64,000 nucleotides of DNA from Candidatus Bipolaricaulota bacterium (GTDB taxonomy: Bacteria > Bipolaricaulota > Bipolaricaulia > Bipolaricaulales > Bipolaricaulaceae), in NCBI GenBank assembly GCA_014360985.1, contig JACIWK010000006.1, forward strand, positions 33,905 through 97,904, given 5' to 3'. This document shows positions 36,641 to 45,627 of this stretch, piece by piece (the first letter of the stretch is position 1; every line of letters starts with the position of its first letter). The notes beneath the pieces are model-generated. The model had not been told where the DNA came from. It was given only the letters and a program-made list of their open reading frames with translations, and made no database searches. The position numbers and the translations under genes were made by a program.

Positions 36641-37725
36641 GGGTTCGGCCTCCGTCCGTACCGGTACCATACATTGCATGCTCCCTCCGTCCCCACCATG
36701 CAGGGGCCCACGGGGGAGAGCGGGGTGCAGGGATCGCGAAATAGGGGACAGTCCGCCGGTACGGCCCGCGCGAGGAGGACCTCGGAACACAGGCAGCCAG
36801 GCGGTTTCTCCTCTCCTTCCTCAGCCTGCACCGAGAACGCGTGCCGCGCATCGTGGCGAGCGAGCTCATCCCGAATGCTCAGGCCCGAGCCAGGGATCCG
36901 CCCGATCCCCCTCCACACGGCATCGCAGGGCGCGAACGCCGTTGCGAGGAGCCCCTGAGCACGGAGGTTCCCCGCCTCACTCACCGCGCGGGGGTAGGCG
37001 TTCTCCACCTCGGCCCGCCCCTCGCGAACCTGGCGCAGGACGAGGGCGATCGCGTACAGGATGTCCAGGGGCTCGAACCCCGCCACGACGACCGGGACGT
37101 GGTACCGCTCAGCGATGACACGGTATGCCCGCGCCCCGATGATCGTGGACACATGTCCCGGAGCGAGGAACCCAGCGATTGGCACCGGGGGACCAGCCAG
37201 GAGCGCCACCAGCGCGGGAGGGATGAGCCGGTGACACGAAAGGACGTAGAAGTTGGGGGGAGGGGAATCGAGGAGGACGGCGGCGGTGCCGGGGGCGGTC
37301 GTCTCGAACCCCACCGCGAAGAACACCACGTCCCGCTGGGGATTGGCCCGCGCTACCTCCACCGCGTCGGCGGGGGAGAGGACGACCCGCACGTCTGCTC
37401 CGTCGGCCCGCGCCTCGGCGAGGGTGACGCGGGCTCCAGGCACGCGCGTCATGTCCCCAAACGTGCATACGATGGCCCCGCGTTCGGCGAGCTTGACCGC
37501 TCGGTCGAGATCCACGGTCGGGGTCACGCACACCGGGCACCCCGGTCCCTCCAGCACCTCCACCCCCTCGGGGAGCAGCGAGCGCAGCCCGTGCTGGGCG
37601 ATCGCGATCTCGTGCGTCCCGCAGACGTGGACAATCCGCACCGGGTCCGGTGGAGCGTAGCGACGGAGGAGGCCAACCAACGCGCGGGCACGCGCCGGAT
37701 CGCGCAGCCGGAAAAGATCGTCCAT
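36637..37725 (-). CDS. hypD: Hydrogenase maturation protein HypD
   Basis: IVHVCGTHEIAIAQHGLRSLLPEGVEVLEGPGCPVCVTP. Confidence 0.95.
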   Translation of the reverse strand: MDDLFRLRDPARARALVGLLRRYAPPDPVRIVHVCGTHEIAIAQHGLRSLLPEGVEVLEGPGCPVCVTPTVDLDRAVKLAERGAIVCTFGDMTRVPGARVTLAEARADGADVRVVLSPADAVEVARANPQRDVVFFAVGFETTAPGTAAVLLDSPPPNFYVLSCHRLIPPALVALLAGPPVPIAGFLAPGHVSTIIGARAYRVIAERYHVPVVVAGFEPLDILYAIALVLRQVREGRAEVENAYPRAVSEAGNLRAQGLLATAFAPCDAVWRGIGRIPGSGLSIRDELARHDARHAFSVQAEEGEEKPPGCLCSEVLLARAVPADCPLFRDPCTPLSPVGPCMVGTEGACNVWYRYGRRPNP

Positions 37726-37977
37726 ATGCCGCCTCACTTCATGCGCAGACACGATCCCTTGCCCAGCCCTACATGTCCACCCCGGACGGCACGAACGCAT
37801 GAAGAAAACGCAAACCAGACGACGGTTCGATCCCGTACGAGGAGCGGAGAGCGACCAAATGGAACAGGACAGTGACCGTCGCGATCCCTCGGGGCATCAG
37901 TACGGTTCCTGGTGAAGACGTTGGGTCCTGTCGAAGGGCGTCGAGCCATGGCGAACGAGGCCCCAGGCATGCGCCGG

Positions 37978-38247
37978 TCAGGCAGGGTCGGAATCCGTCC
38001 CCGCGGGAGGCGAGGACCCACCCTCCGCTGCCAGGGCGAACAGCTCGTCGAACAGGGCCAGCGTCTCCTGGGCGTCCTGAGGATCGAGCCGCCGGATGGC
38101 GAACCCGGCGTGGACGAGGAGATAGTCCCCAATCCGGACCTCCTCCCCGAGGGCATCGAGCCGCACCCGGGCCCGCACTCCCTGCACACCCACCGTGGCC
38201 AGGTTCCCGTCAACCGATAACACCTTCGTTGGAACCGCGAGGCACAT
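37978..38247 (-). CDS. hypC: Hydrogenase maturation chaperone HypC
   Basis: MCLAVPTKVLSVDGNLATVGVQGVRARVRLDALGEEVRIGDYLLVHAGFAI. Confidence 0.93.
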   Translation of the reverse strand: MCLAVPTKVLSVDGNLATVGVQGVRARVRLDALGEEVRIGDYLLVHAGFAIRRLDPQDAQETLALFDELFALAAEGGSSPPAGTDSDPA

Positions 38248-38342
38248 TTTCTGATCCGAACTCATTTTAACGATCCCCGCTCCCTGTCTCAACAGGCCTC
38301 AGAACGAGCGGGCATGGTACACTCCCCCTTGAAGGAGGGTTG

Positions 38343-38801
38343 ATGAAGAGACTTTACCGGAGAAGGAAAGATGCGCTTCTGGGCGGGGTGTGCGGGGGGA
38401 TTGCCGAATACCTCGGGGTGGACCCGACCCTCGTTCGCGTGGTGTTCGCCGTCCTGGCTGTGGCCAGTGGGATCGGCGTCCTGATCTACTTTCTCCTTTG
38501 GCTGCTCATCCCCCAGGAAGGAGAGGCCCCTTCTGAACCGAGGGACGCAGTGCGAGCGGGGGCGGAGGAGATCGCGGACCGGGCGAAGGAGTTCGGGAAG
38601 GAGGTCCGGGCTTCCGTTGCCCGCCGCGACACGGGGCTCGCAATCGCGGTTGCAGCGATCCTTATCTTCCTCGGGGTCTCCCTCCTCCTCCGCAACCTGG
38701 GGGTCTGGTGGGCGTGGTGGCTGCGGTTCGATGTCCTCGGGCCGATTGTGCTCATCGCGGTGGGGCTCGCCCTCCTGTGGCGGCTCCCTCGAAGGGGCTA
38801 G
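38343..38801 (+). CDS. PspC-domain membrane protein
   Basis: MKRLYRRRKDALLGGVCGGIAEYLGVDPTLVRVVFAVLAVASGIGVLIYFLLWLLIPQE. Confidence 0.9.
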   Translation: MKRLYRRRKDALLGGVCGGIAEYLGVDPTLVRVVFAVLAVASGIGVLIYFLLWLLIPQEGEAPSEPRDAVRAGAEEIADRAKEFGKEVRASVARRDTGLAIAVAAILIFLGVSLLLRNLGVWWAWWLRFDVLGPIVLIAVGLALLWRLPRRG

Positions 38802-38802
38802 G

Positions 38803-39693
38803 ATGAGGCGGGGCAGCTTCCTCGTGCCGCTTGTCCTCATCGCCGCTGGGGTGATCCTCCTCCTCAACAACCTCGGCCACCTTCCGTGGTCGGTGTGGGG
38901 CACGCTCGCCCGGCTGTGGCCGGTCCTCCTCATCGCGCTTGGGCTAGACATCCTGTTCGGCCGCTCGGCCCTGAGGTGGGCCCTCAGCGCAGCCATTGCA
39001 GTCCTGGTGATGATCGCGGTCGCGCTAGCTCTGGTCGGTCCCCTACCAGCGAGGTCATCGGAGGCGGTGCGGGTACCGATCGGAGACGCGACGCGGGCCG
39101 AGGTGACCCTCACCGCCACGGTAGGTCAGGTCACCGTCCGCACGTCTGCCGATCCGAATCTTCTCGTCCGGGGAGAGGTCGTCGCCCGATGGCCCGACCG
39201 GGGTAGGTGGCACTCGAAACGCAGAGAGGGCACGGAGGAGTTCAGCTTGACCCTGGAGCGCGCGCACGGCTTCTCGCCGGCGTGGTGGCCCGAGCGAACC
39301 CAAGCCACGATGGAACTCGCGCCCGCAATCCCCATCACGCTACGGGCAATGCTGGGAGAGGGAACCGCTGCGCTCGATCTGTCTGCCCTCGACCTGACCG
39401 CGCTCGCCGTGCAGGGCGGGGCGGGGAAGGTGGAGGTGACGCTCCCCCGGCGTGGACGGTTCACCGCCTACGTCGCCAGCGGGACAGGAGAGATCACGGT
39501 GCGTATTCCCAGCGGGCTCGGGGCACGGATCCACGTCGAGGAGGGATGGGGGCCGGTGGATGTACCGCCTGGCTGGGCACGCGAAGGCGGGCTAATCACC
39601 TCCCCCGACTACGACACAGCTCCCCATCGGGTGGACCTCACCGTTCGCACGGCCTCAGAGCGGATCCGGATCGTCTCCTTCGAGACGCCGTAG
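38803..39693 (+). CDS. LiaF-like/DUF5668 membrane protein with toastrack-like C-terminal domain
   Basis: MRRGSFLVPLVLIAAGVILLLNNLGHLPWSVWGTLARLWPVLLIALGLDIL; C-terminal GAGKVEVTLP/GTGEITVRIP repeats. Confidence 0.75.
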   Translation: MRRGSFLVPLVLIAAGVILLLNNLGHLPWSVWGTLARLWPVLLIALGLDILFGRSALRWALSAAIAVLVMIAVALALVGPLPARSSEAVRVPIGDATRAEVTLTATVGQVTVRTSADPNLLVRGEVVARWPDRGRWHSKRREGTEEFSLTLERAHGFSPAWWPERTQATMELAPAIPITLRAMLGEGTAALDLSALDLTALAVQGGAGKVEVTLPRRGRFTAYVASGTGEITVRIPSGLGARIHVEEGWGPVDVPPGWAREGGLITSPDYDTAPHRVDLTVRTASERIRIVSFETP

Positions 39694-40106
39694 TGGGGTC
39701 AGCGGTCGCGGCGACGACCCCGATCCTCCTCCTGATCGGGACTGGGTACCTGACGCGGGCCCTCGGCCTCCTTAGGGACGGGGACGAGCAGGCCCTGAAC
39801 CGGTGCATGTATTGGCTCGCCCTACCCGCATTGCTTAGCCACGACCTGAGCCAAGCCGCGTTGTCCTTGGATACGTTGCGATTCATGGCGCTCGGCGTGG
39901 CCCCGGCCAGCGGCGCGGGGACCCTCGTACTCCTCCTCCCCAGGGTACCCCGCGACCTACGCTACCTTTCCGCCGCGACCACCATCCCAACCTGTGGCTC
40001 CTCGCCGCGCGGCAGGGGCTTGGTAGGTAGAACCGGGGGGAGAAGGTGCCCACCACGGAAGCCCCGCCGCGCCCCCAGGCGTGACGCAGCGAGTCGGGTT
40101 CGGTAG
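39693..40106 (+). pseudogene. N-terminal fragment of an AEC-family transporter
   Basis: VGSAVAATTPILLLIGTGYLTRALGLLRDGDEQALNRCMYWLALPALL; recognisable similarity stops by about 39,960. Confidence 0.5.
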
Positions 40107-40193
40107 AATCCGGTCGATGTCGCCTGTGCCCTGTGCCCCGTCCTTGGCGCCGTACGCCGAACGCATCCCCTCTCCGCTCCGAGGGCGGTCCCG

Positions 40194-42275
40194 ATGAGGC
40201 TCAATCACCACCCGATCCTCCCCATCGACCGGGAGGAGCGCTTCCGGTTCACGTTCAACGGCCAGAAACTGGACGCCTACCCCGGGGAGACGATCGCCGC
40301 AGCGCTATTCGCACACGGGATCCGGACGTTCGGGTACCATCCCAGGGACGGATCTCCCCAAGGGATCTACTGCGCCAACGGTCAGTGCGCCCAGTGCCTG
40401 GTGATCGCGGACGGCAAACCCGTAAAGGCGTGCATGACCTTGGTCCGGCCGGGGATGAGGGTCGACCCCGCGGACGGCCTTCCTGAGCTCCCCCGCGTTT
40501 CTGTTCCACCGCCGATGAAGGAGGTCGAGCGAATCCGGGTCCCGGCTCTCGTGATCGGGGGAGGGCCCGCCGGGATGTCCGCCGCGATCGAGCTCGGGGC
40601 CACCGGGATCCGGACCCTCCTCGTCGATGACAAGCACCGTCTGGGAGGAAAGCTCGTCCTCCAAACCCACCGCTTCTTCGGCTCGCGGGACGCCGTGTAC
40701 GCGGGAACGCGGGGGATCGACATCGCGACCCGCCTCGACCGGGAAGTACGGGCCCAGCCCTCGGTCGAGGTATGGCTGAACTCCACTGCCCTCGCCGTGT
40801 ACAGCGATCACGTGGTGGGGGTCTTGCGCGCAGGGAGGGAGTACGTGCTCGTGGCCCCCGAGGTCCTCCTCGTGGCGTGTGGGGCGCGGGAGAGATCGCT
40901 TCTGTTCAAGGGGAACACCCTCCCCGGCGTGTACGGGGCGGGGGCGTTCCAGACCCTCGTCAATCGCGACCTCGTGCGGGCCGCGGACCGGCTGTTCATC
41001 GTCGGGGGCGGGAACGTCGGCCTCATCGCCGGCTATCACGCGCTCCAGGCGGGGATTGAGGTCGTGGGCCTCGTCGAGGCCCTCCCCGAGTGCGGGGGGT
41101 ACAAGGTCCACCGGGACAAGCTCGCCCGCCTCGGGGTCCCGATCTACACTTCGCACACGATCCTGTCCGCGAACGGTCACGACGGGGTGGAGTCGGTGAC
41201 GATCGCCCAGGTGGACGAGCGCTTCCGACCCGTGCCGGGGACGGAGAAGACGTTTCCCTGCGACACGGTGCTCGTGGCGGTGGGCTTGGATCCGGCGGAC
41301 GAGTTCTACCGGAAAGCCCACGAGTTTGGGATGCGGGCGTTCGTGGCCGGGGACGCCCAGGAGATCGCCGAGGCCTCAGCCGCCATCTTTTCCGGGAGGA
41401 TCGCGGGCCGGCGGATCGCGCAGGCCCTGGGACAGCCCGGGGTGGAGATCCCGCTGGAGTGGGAACGAATGGCGGAGATCCTCAAGTCGAAGCCGGGCCA
41501 GCGGGGCGCCCCCCCGCCCCCGCCCGTGGGGGACGTGTTCCCTGTATTGCACTGCCACGAGGAGATCCCGTGCAACCCCTGCGCGTCGGTCTGCCCCCAG
41601 GGGTTGATCCGGATCGACCCCGAGGACATCCGGAGGCGGCCCCAGTACGTGCCGACGGGCGGGAACGCGTGCTTGGGCTGTGAGAGGTGCGTCGTCGTCT
41701 GCCCAGGTCTAGCGATCACCCTCGTCGACTTCCGTCGGGATCAGCAGAACGCCACGGTCACAGTCCCATTCGAGCTCGGCGCGGAGGCAGTGCGGGAAGG
41801 GGACCGGGTGACAGCGGTGGATGTCGCTGGGGAGGACCTGGGTCCGGTCGCGGTGACAGGGGTGCGGACGAGCCCGCGCAACGACCGCACCGTCCTCGTG
41901 AAGCTCCTCGTGCCCCGCCGGGTTGCAACCTGCGTCGCCGGGATCCGGCTCCGAGCCAGGCCGCAACCAGCGGCCCTCCCCAGGCCGGTGGAGCGGCTGG
42001 GAGACGACGAGATCCTCTGTCGCTGCGAGCGGGTAACGGTGGGCGAGGTGCGGGCCCTCATCCGCCGTGGGTTCCGGGACATGAACGAGATCAAGGCGGT
42101 TACCCGCGCGGGGATGGGCGCGTGCGGGGGAAAGACGTGCGGGCCGCTCCTCCGACGCCTGTTCCGGGAGGAGGGGATCCCGCTTGAGGAGGTCACGGAC
42201 TACGTTCCCCGGCCCTTGTTCATGGAAGCCCCGCTCGCCCTGTTCGCCGGGGCCGAGGAAACCGGTGATGAGTGA
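40194..42275 (+). CDS. FAD/NAD(P)-dependent oxidoreductase with fused [2Fe-2S], 4Fe-4S and BFD-like domains (HcnAB/amino-acid dehydrogenase alpha-type)
   Basis: N-terminal RFTFNGQKLDAYPGETIAAALFAHGIRTFGYHPRDGSPQGIYCANGQCAQC; FAD site VIGGGPAGMSAAIEL; 4Fe-4S-type Cys cluster CNPCASVCP..CLGCERCVVVCP; BFD-like CRCERVTVGEV..ACGGKTC. Confidence 0.85.
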   Translation: MRLNHHPILPIDREERFRFTFNGQKLDAYPGETIAAALFAHGIRTFGYHPRDGSPQGIYCANGQCAQCLVIADGKPVKACMTLVRPGMRVDPADGLPELPRVSVPPPMKEVERIRVPALVIGGGPAGMSAAIELGATGIRTLLVDDKHRLGGKLVLQTHRFFGSRDAVYAGTRGIDIATRLDREVRAQPSVEVWLNSTALAVYSDHVVGVLRAGREYVLVAPEVLLVACGARERSLLFKGNTLPGVYGAGAFQTLVNRDLVRAADRLFIVGGGNVGLIAGYHALQAGIEVVGLVEALPECGGYKVHRDKLARLGVPIYTSHTILSANGHDGVESVTIAQVDERFRPVPGTEKTFPCDTVLVAVGLDPADEFYRKAHEFGMRAFVAGDAQEIAEASAAIFSGRIAGRRIAQALGQPGVEIPLEWERMAEILKSKPGQRGAPPPPPVGDVFPVLHCHEEIPCNPCASVCPQGLIRIDPEDIRRRPQYVPTGGNACLGCERCVVVCPGLAITLVDFRRDQQNATVTVPFELGAEAVREGDRVTAVDVAGEDLGPVAVTGVRTSPRNDRTVLVKLLVPRRVATCVAGIRLRARPQPAALPRPVERLGDDEILCRCERVTVGEVRALIRRGFRDMNEIKAVTRAGMGACGGKTCGPLLRRLFREEGIPLEEVTDYVPRPLFMEAPLALFAGAEETGDE

Positions 42276-43432
42276 TGGGTGATGGGGCCTACGATGTGGT
42301 GATCATCGGGGCGGGAAGCGTGGGCACACCGGCCGCTCTCTTCCTTGCCCAAGCCGGCCTCGACGTCCTCGTCCTCGATCGACTCCCGAGCGTGGGCCAG
42401 GGATCGAACAAGGCAGCGATCGGTGGGATCCGCGCCACCCACTCCGACCCGGCTAAGATCCGCCTCGCCCAGCGCACGATCGAGATCCTCGCCTCCTGGG
42501 AGGAGACCCATGGCCAGGACATCGAGTGGCGCAGCGGCGGCTACGTGTTCGTGGCCTACACGCCCCGCGAAGAACGGATCCTCAAGGACCTCCTCGTGGT
42601 CCAACATGCCTATGGCTTGGGGATCGAGTGGCTGGACGCGAAAGCCCTGCTCGAGATCGTCCCCGACCTCAACCCCCGTGGCCTCATTGGCGGAACCTAC
42701 TCCCCCGGTGACGGCCACTGCTCGCCCCTGCTCGCCTGCCATGCGTTCTACGACGAGGCGAGGCGGAAAGGGGCCTCGTTCCGGTTCGGGGAACAGGTGA
42801 CGGGGATCGAACTTCGGGAGGGGCGGGTGCGGGCGGTGCGTTCCAACGAGGACTGCTACGAAACGCCGGTCGTGATCAACGCCGCCGGCCCGTGGGCCCG
42901 CGCGGTGGGGAACCTCGTCGGGCTCGATCATCCCGTCCAGCCGGACTCCCACGAGGCTGGGGTCACAGAGCCGGTGACCCACTTCCTCGACCCGATGGTC
43001 GTAGACATCCGGCCCGCGCCCGGATCGTCCAACTACTACTTCCACCAGCTCGCCTCGGGGCAGATCGCGTTCTGCATCACCCCCCAGCCGCCGATCGTGG
43101 GGGAGGACTGCCGAGAGACGAGCGGGTTCCTCCCCATGGTCGCCCGGCGGATGGTGGATCTCATGCCCAGACTTGCCAACCTGCGCGTCCGGCGGACGTG
43201 GCGGGGCCTGTACCCGATGACCCCGGACGGATCCCCTCTCGTCGGCTGGGCGCAGGAGATCGAGGGGTACGCGATGGCGATCGGGATGTGCGGACAAGGG
43301 GTGATGCTCGGCCCGGGGCTGGGTGAGCTCTTGGCGCGGATGATCACCGGCACGCTCGTCCCAGAAGATCAGGAGGTCCTCGGTATCCTATCCCCGTATC
43401 GCGAGTTCGCGGCCCAAGAGGCCCTCCGGTAG
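42275..43432 (+). CDS. FAD-dependent oxidoreductase (DadA/sarcosine oxidase beta/HcnC-like)
   Basis: DVVIIGAGSVGTPAALFLAQAGLDVLVLDRLPSVGQGSNKAAIGGIRATHSDPAKI; overlaps the previous gene's end. Confidence 0.88.
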   Translation: MGDGAYDVVIIGAGSVGTPAALFLAQAGLDVLVLDRLPSVGQGSNKAAIGGIRATHSDPAKIRLAQRTIEILASWEETHGQDIEWRSGGYVFVAYTPREERILKDLLVVQHAYGLGIEWLDAKALLEIVPDLNPRGLIGGTYSPGDGHCSPLLACHAFYDEARRKGASFRFGEQVTGIELREGRVRAVRSNEDCYETPVVINAAGPWARAVGNLVGLDHPVQPDSHEAGVTEPVTHFLDPMVVDIRPAPGSSNYYFHQLASGQIAFCITPQPPIVGEDCRETSGFLPMVARRMVDLMPRLANLRVRRTWRGLYPMTPDGSPLVGWAQEIEGYAMAIGMCGQGVMLGPGLGELLARMITGTLVPEDQEVLGILSPYREFAAQEALR

Positions 43433-43504
43433 GATTGCACCAAGCTGTACCGGGTGGTGTTCCGCTGTCCACTCCACCGCGGAGAGGACGCGAAGGAGGA
43501 GAGC

Positions 43505-44110
43505 ATGCGAACCGTGAGAGAAGCCCTTCCGCTGGGCATCACCGCCCTGGCCGGCCTCGCCCTGCCGGAGCGCCGGGGATCGGACAGTCCTGCGGCCAAC
43601 GCTCCGACCTCGCCCTCGCCACGTTCAGCGATCACACCGCGTGGGTGCTTGCGGTAGCGTACAGCCCCCAGGGCGGCCTCGCCGCGTCGGGGGGATGGGA
43701 TAGCACAGTCCGATTGTGGAACACGGCCGAGCAGCGCCTCGTCCGGACCTTGACCGGCCATTGGAGCTGGGTCCACGCCGTGGCGTTCAGCCCCGACGGA
43801 AGGTACCTCGCGCCGTATCCTTCCTCGGCAACGCCCGGCTATGGGACCTCACGACGTATCGTACCGTGCGCGAGTTTTCCAGTGGCGTACTCCGCTCCTA
43901 CTCCGCCGCGTTCAGCCCAGACGGAAAGTACTTCGCCGTGGGACGCCAGGACGCGACGATCCGCGTGTGGAACACTGCCACCGGCGCCGAGGCGCGGGTC
44001 CTCACTGGCCAAGCGGCGGCGTGCTCGGGCTAGCGTGGAGCCCGGATGGGAAAGCCCCCGTCTCTGGCTCGGCCGATAACCAAGGTCAAGCTGTGGGGGG
44101 TGAGCGATCT
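43505..44110 (+). pseudogene. WD40-repeat protein remnant with multiple frameshifts
   Basis: WD40 units in changing frames: HTAWVLAVAYSPQGGLAASGGWDSTVRLWNTAEQRLV / SAAFSPDGKYFAVGRQDATIRVWNTATG / GVLGLAWSPDGKAPVSGSADN. Confidence 0.8.
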
Positions 44111-45006
44111 CCCCTCACCGTAGCGCCCAGCGCCTCGCGCTCGGCCCAGCGGGCGACGTGCGCCCGCAGAAGAACGCGGGACGAGTGGAGGAGAGCTGCG
44201 AACAAGTCCTCCCGCCCCGTGTCCCCACGCAGGGGCGCGCCGAACGTGACGTAGGGGACGAGGGGGACCCGCTTCCCCCTCATCTGCTGGATGAACTGGA
44301 GGATCATCGCCACCCGGTGACGCGCGAGCCGCCCCCGCCGGACCCAGGTGAGGGGATGGCGCACGTACTTCCGCGCCAGCACCCCGCTCACGATCGTGGG
44401 CACCACGCTCGCCTCGGGCACCGCGCGGAGGAAGAGCTCGCTGCTTTGCGACCAGTGGGGAAGCTCTTCCCCCGCCCCGGGCATCGTCGCCGGATCCGGT
44501 TCCAGTCGTCCCCGCGCGAACAGGAGGAGCGCCCCTCCGTGCGCAAGATGACGGATCCCTTCCCAGACTGCCCGCGCCCGCTGCCGTCTGTCATCCGAGA
44601 CGCAGATGAGATGAGAACTGACGTGGGGAAGGTACTCCAGGAACGGCATCGGCCACGCCACGATCTTCAAGTCGTCGCGGCCGGAGCCAACCACGAGGGC
44701 GAGGGCGTCCACTGCCCCAGGGTGATTGGACGCGATCACCACCGGACCCGCAGACGGAACACGCTCCACCCCCTCCACCTGGAGATCGGTCGCAAACTGG
44801 GAAAACGTCCACCTCCCCGCGACGACGAACCCCCGTTCAGCCACGAGACGATCGCAGGTCGCTGCCACCTCCGCGAACCGCCGCACGGCGGAGGAAATGG
44901 CCCTCCCGAGGACCCGCCCGAACGGGCCGCCGGCAGACCAACCGACAACCGCCAGCACCTCCCCTACGATCCGCCGCTCCAGCTCCTGAACCTCGATGCC
45001 GGACAA
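44086..45006 (-). CDS. 1-acylglycerol-3-phosphate acyltransferase-like (PlsC) protein
   Basis: VVIASNHPGAVDALALV (HX4D). Confidence 0.7.
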   Translation of the reverse strand: MSGIEVQELERRIVGEVLAVVGWSAGGPFGRVLGRAISSAVRRFAEVAATCDRLVAERGFVVAGRWTFSQFATDLQVEGVERVPSAGPVVIASNHPGAVDALALVVGSGRDDLKIVAWPMPFLEYLPHVSSHLICVSDDRRQRARAVWEGIRHLAHGGALLLFARGRLEPDPATMPGAGEELPHWSQSSELFLRAVPEASVVPTIVSGVLARKYVRHPLTWVRRGRLARHRVAMILQFIQQMRGKRVPLVPYVTFGAPLRGDTGREDLFAALLHSSRVLLRAHVARWAEREALGATVRGDRSPPTA

Positions 45007-45155
45007 GGTTACCCCTCCGCCTTCTCACCCGGTCGCCCCCCAACGAGCAACCAGCGCGAAAGCGAGTGTACCTAGCCCCACCGGCCGCACACACCTCAGA
45101 AGAGCGGGTATCCTTCCCGGGCAAACCGACAAGCCGGACAAGGAGGCAACCGAAC

Positions 45156-45377
45156 ATGGAACACAAGGTGCGCGAGGCGCTGGAGAGCATTCGCACGTAC
45201 CTCCAAGCCGACGGAGGCGACGTGGAACTGGTCGAGGTCACGGAGGACGGTGTGGTACGCGTGAGGCTGGTCGGGGCCTGCCACGGGTGCCCGATGGCGA
45301 CGATGACGCTCCAGAACACGATCGAACGGATGCTGAAGGAAGAGGTGCCCGAGGTCGTGGCGGTCGAAGCAGCGTGA
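45156..45377 (+). CDS. NifU C-terminal-domain Fe-S scaffold (Nfu)
   Basis: MEHKVREALESIRTYLQADGGDVELVEV..VVRVRLVGACHGCPMATMTLQNTIERMLKEEVPEV. Confidence 0.95.
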   Translation: MEHKVREALESIRTYLQADGGDVELVEVTEDGVVRVRLVGACHGCPMATMTLQNTIERMLKEEVPEVVAVEAA

Positions 45378-45627
45378 GTGCGACCCAGTCGGACTGAACC
45401 CAAGTCCTTCAGACCGTGGTAGAGGAGGCCGAGATCGGGGGAGACACATCGAACGGGACCGTGCGTGCATGAGGCGATCGTCGCTCAGGGCTAAACCGCG
45501 TCGGAACCGAGAATAGCTACCGCGTTCCCCGCGATCGGTGCGGTAAGATCGGACCGGTGGCATCTTCGGGTTCAGCGATGGCGCGGTCGCTGCTGGATCA
45601 GTGCTGAATCTGGAAAGGGGGAACGCG

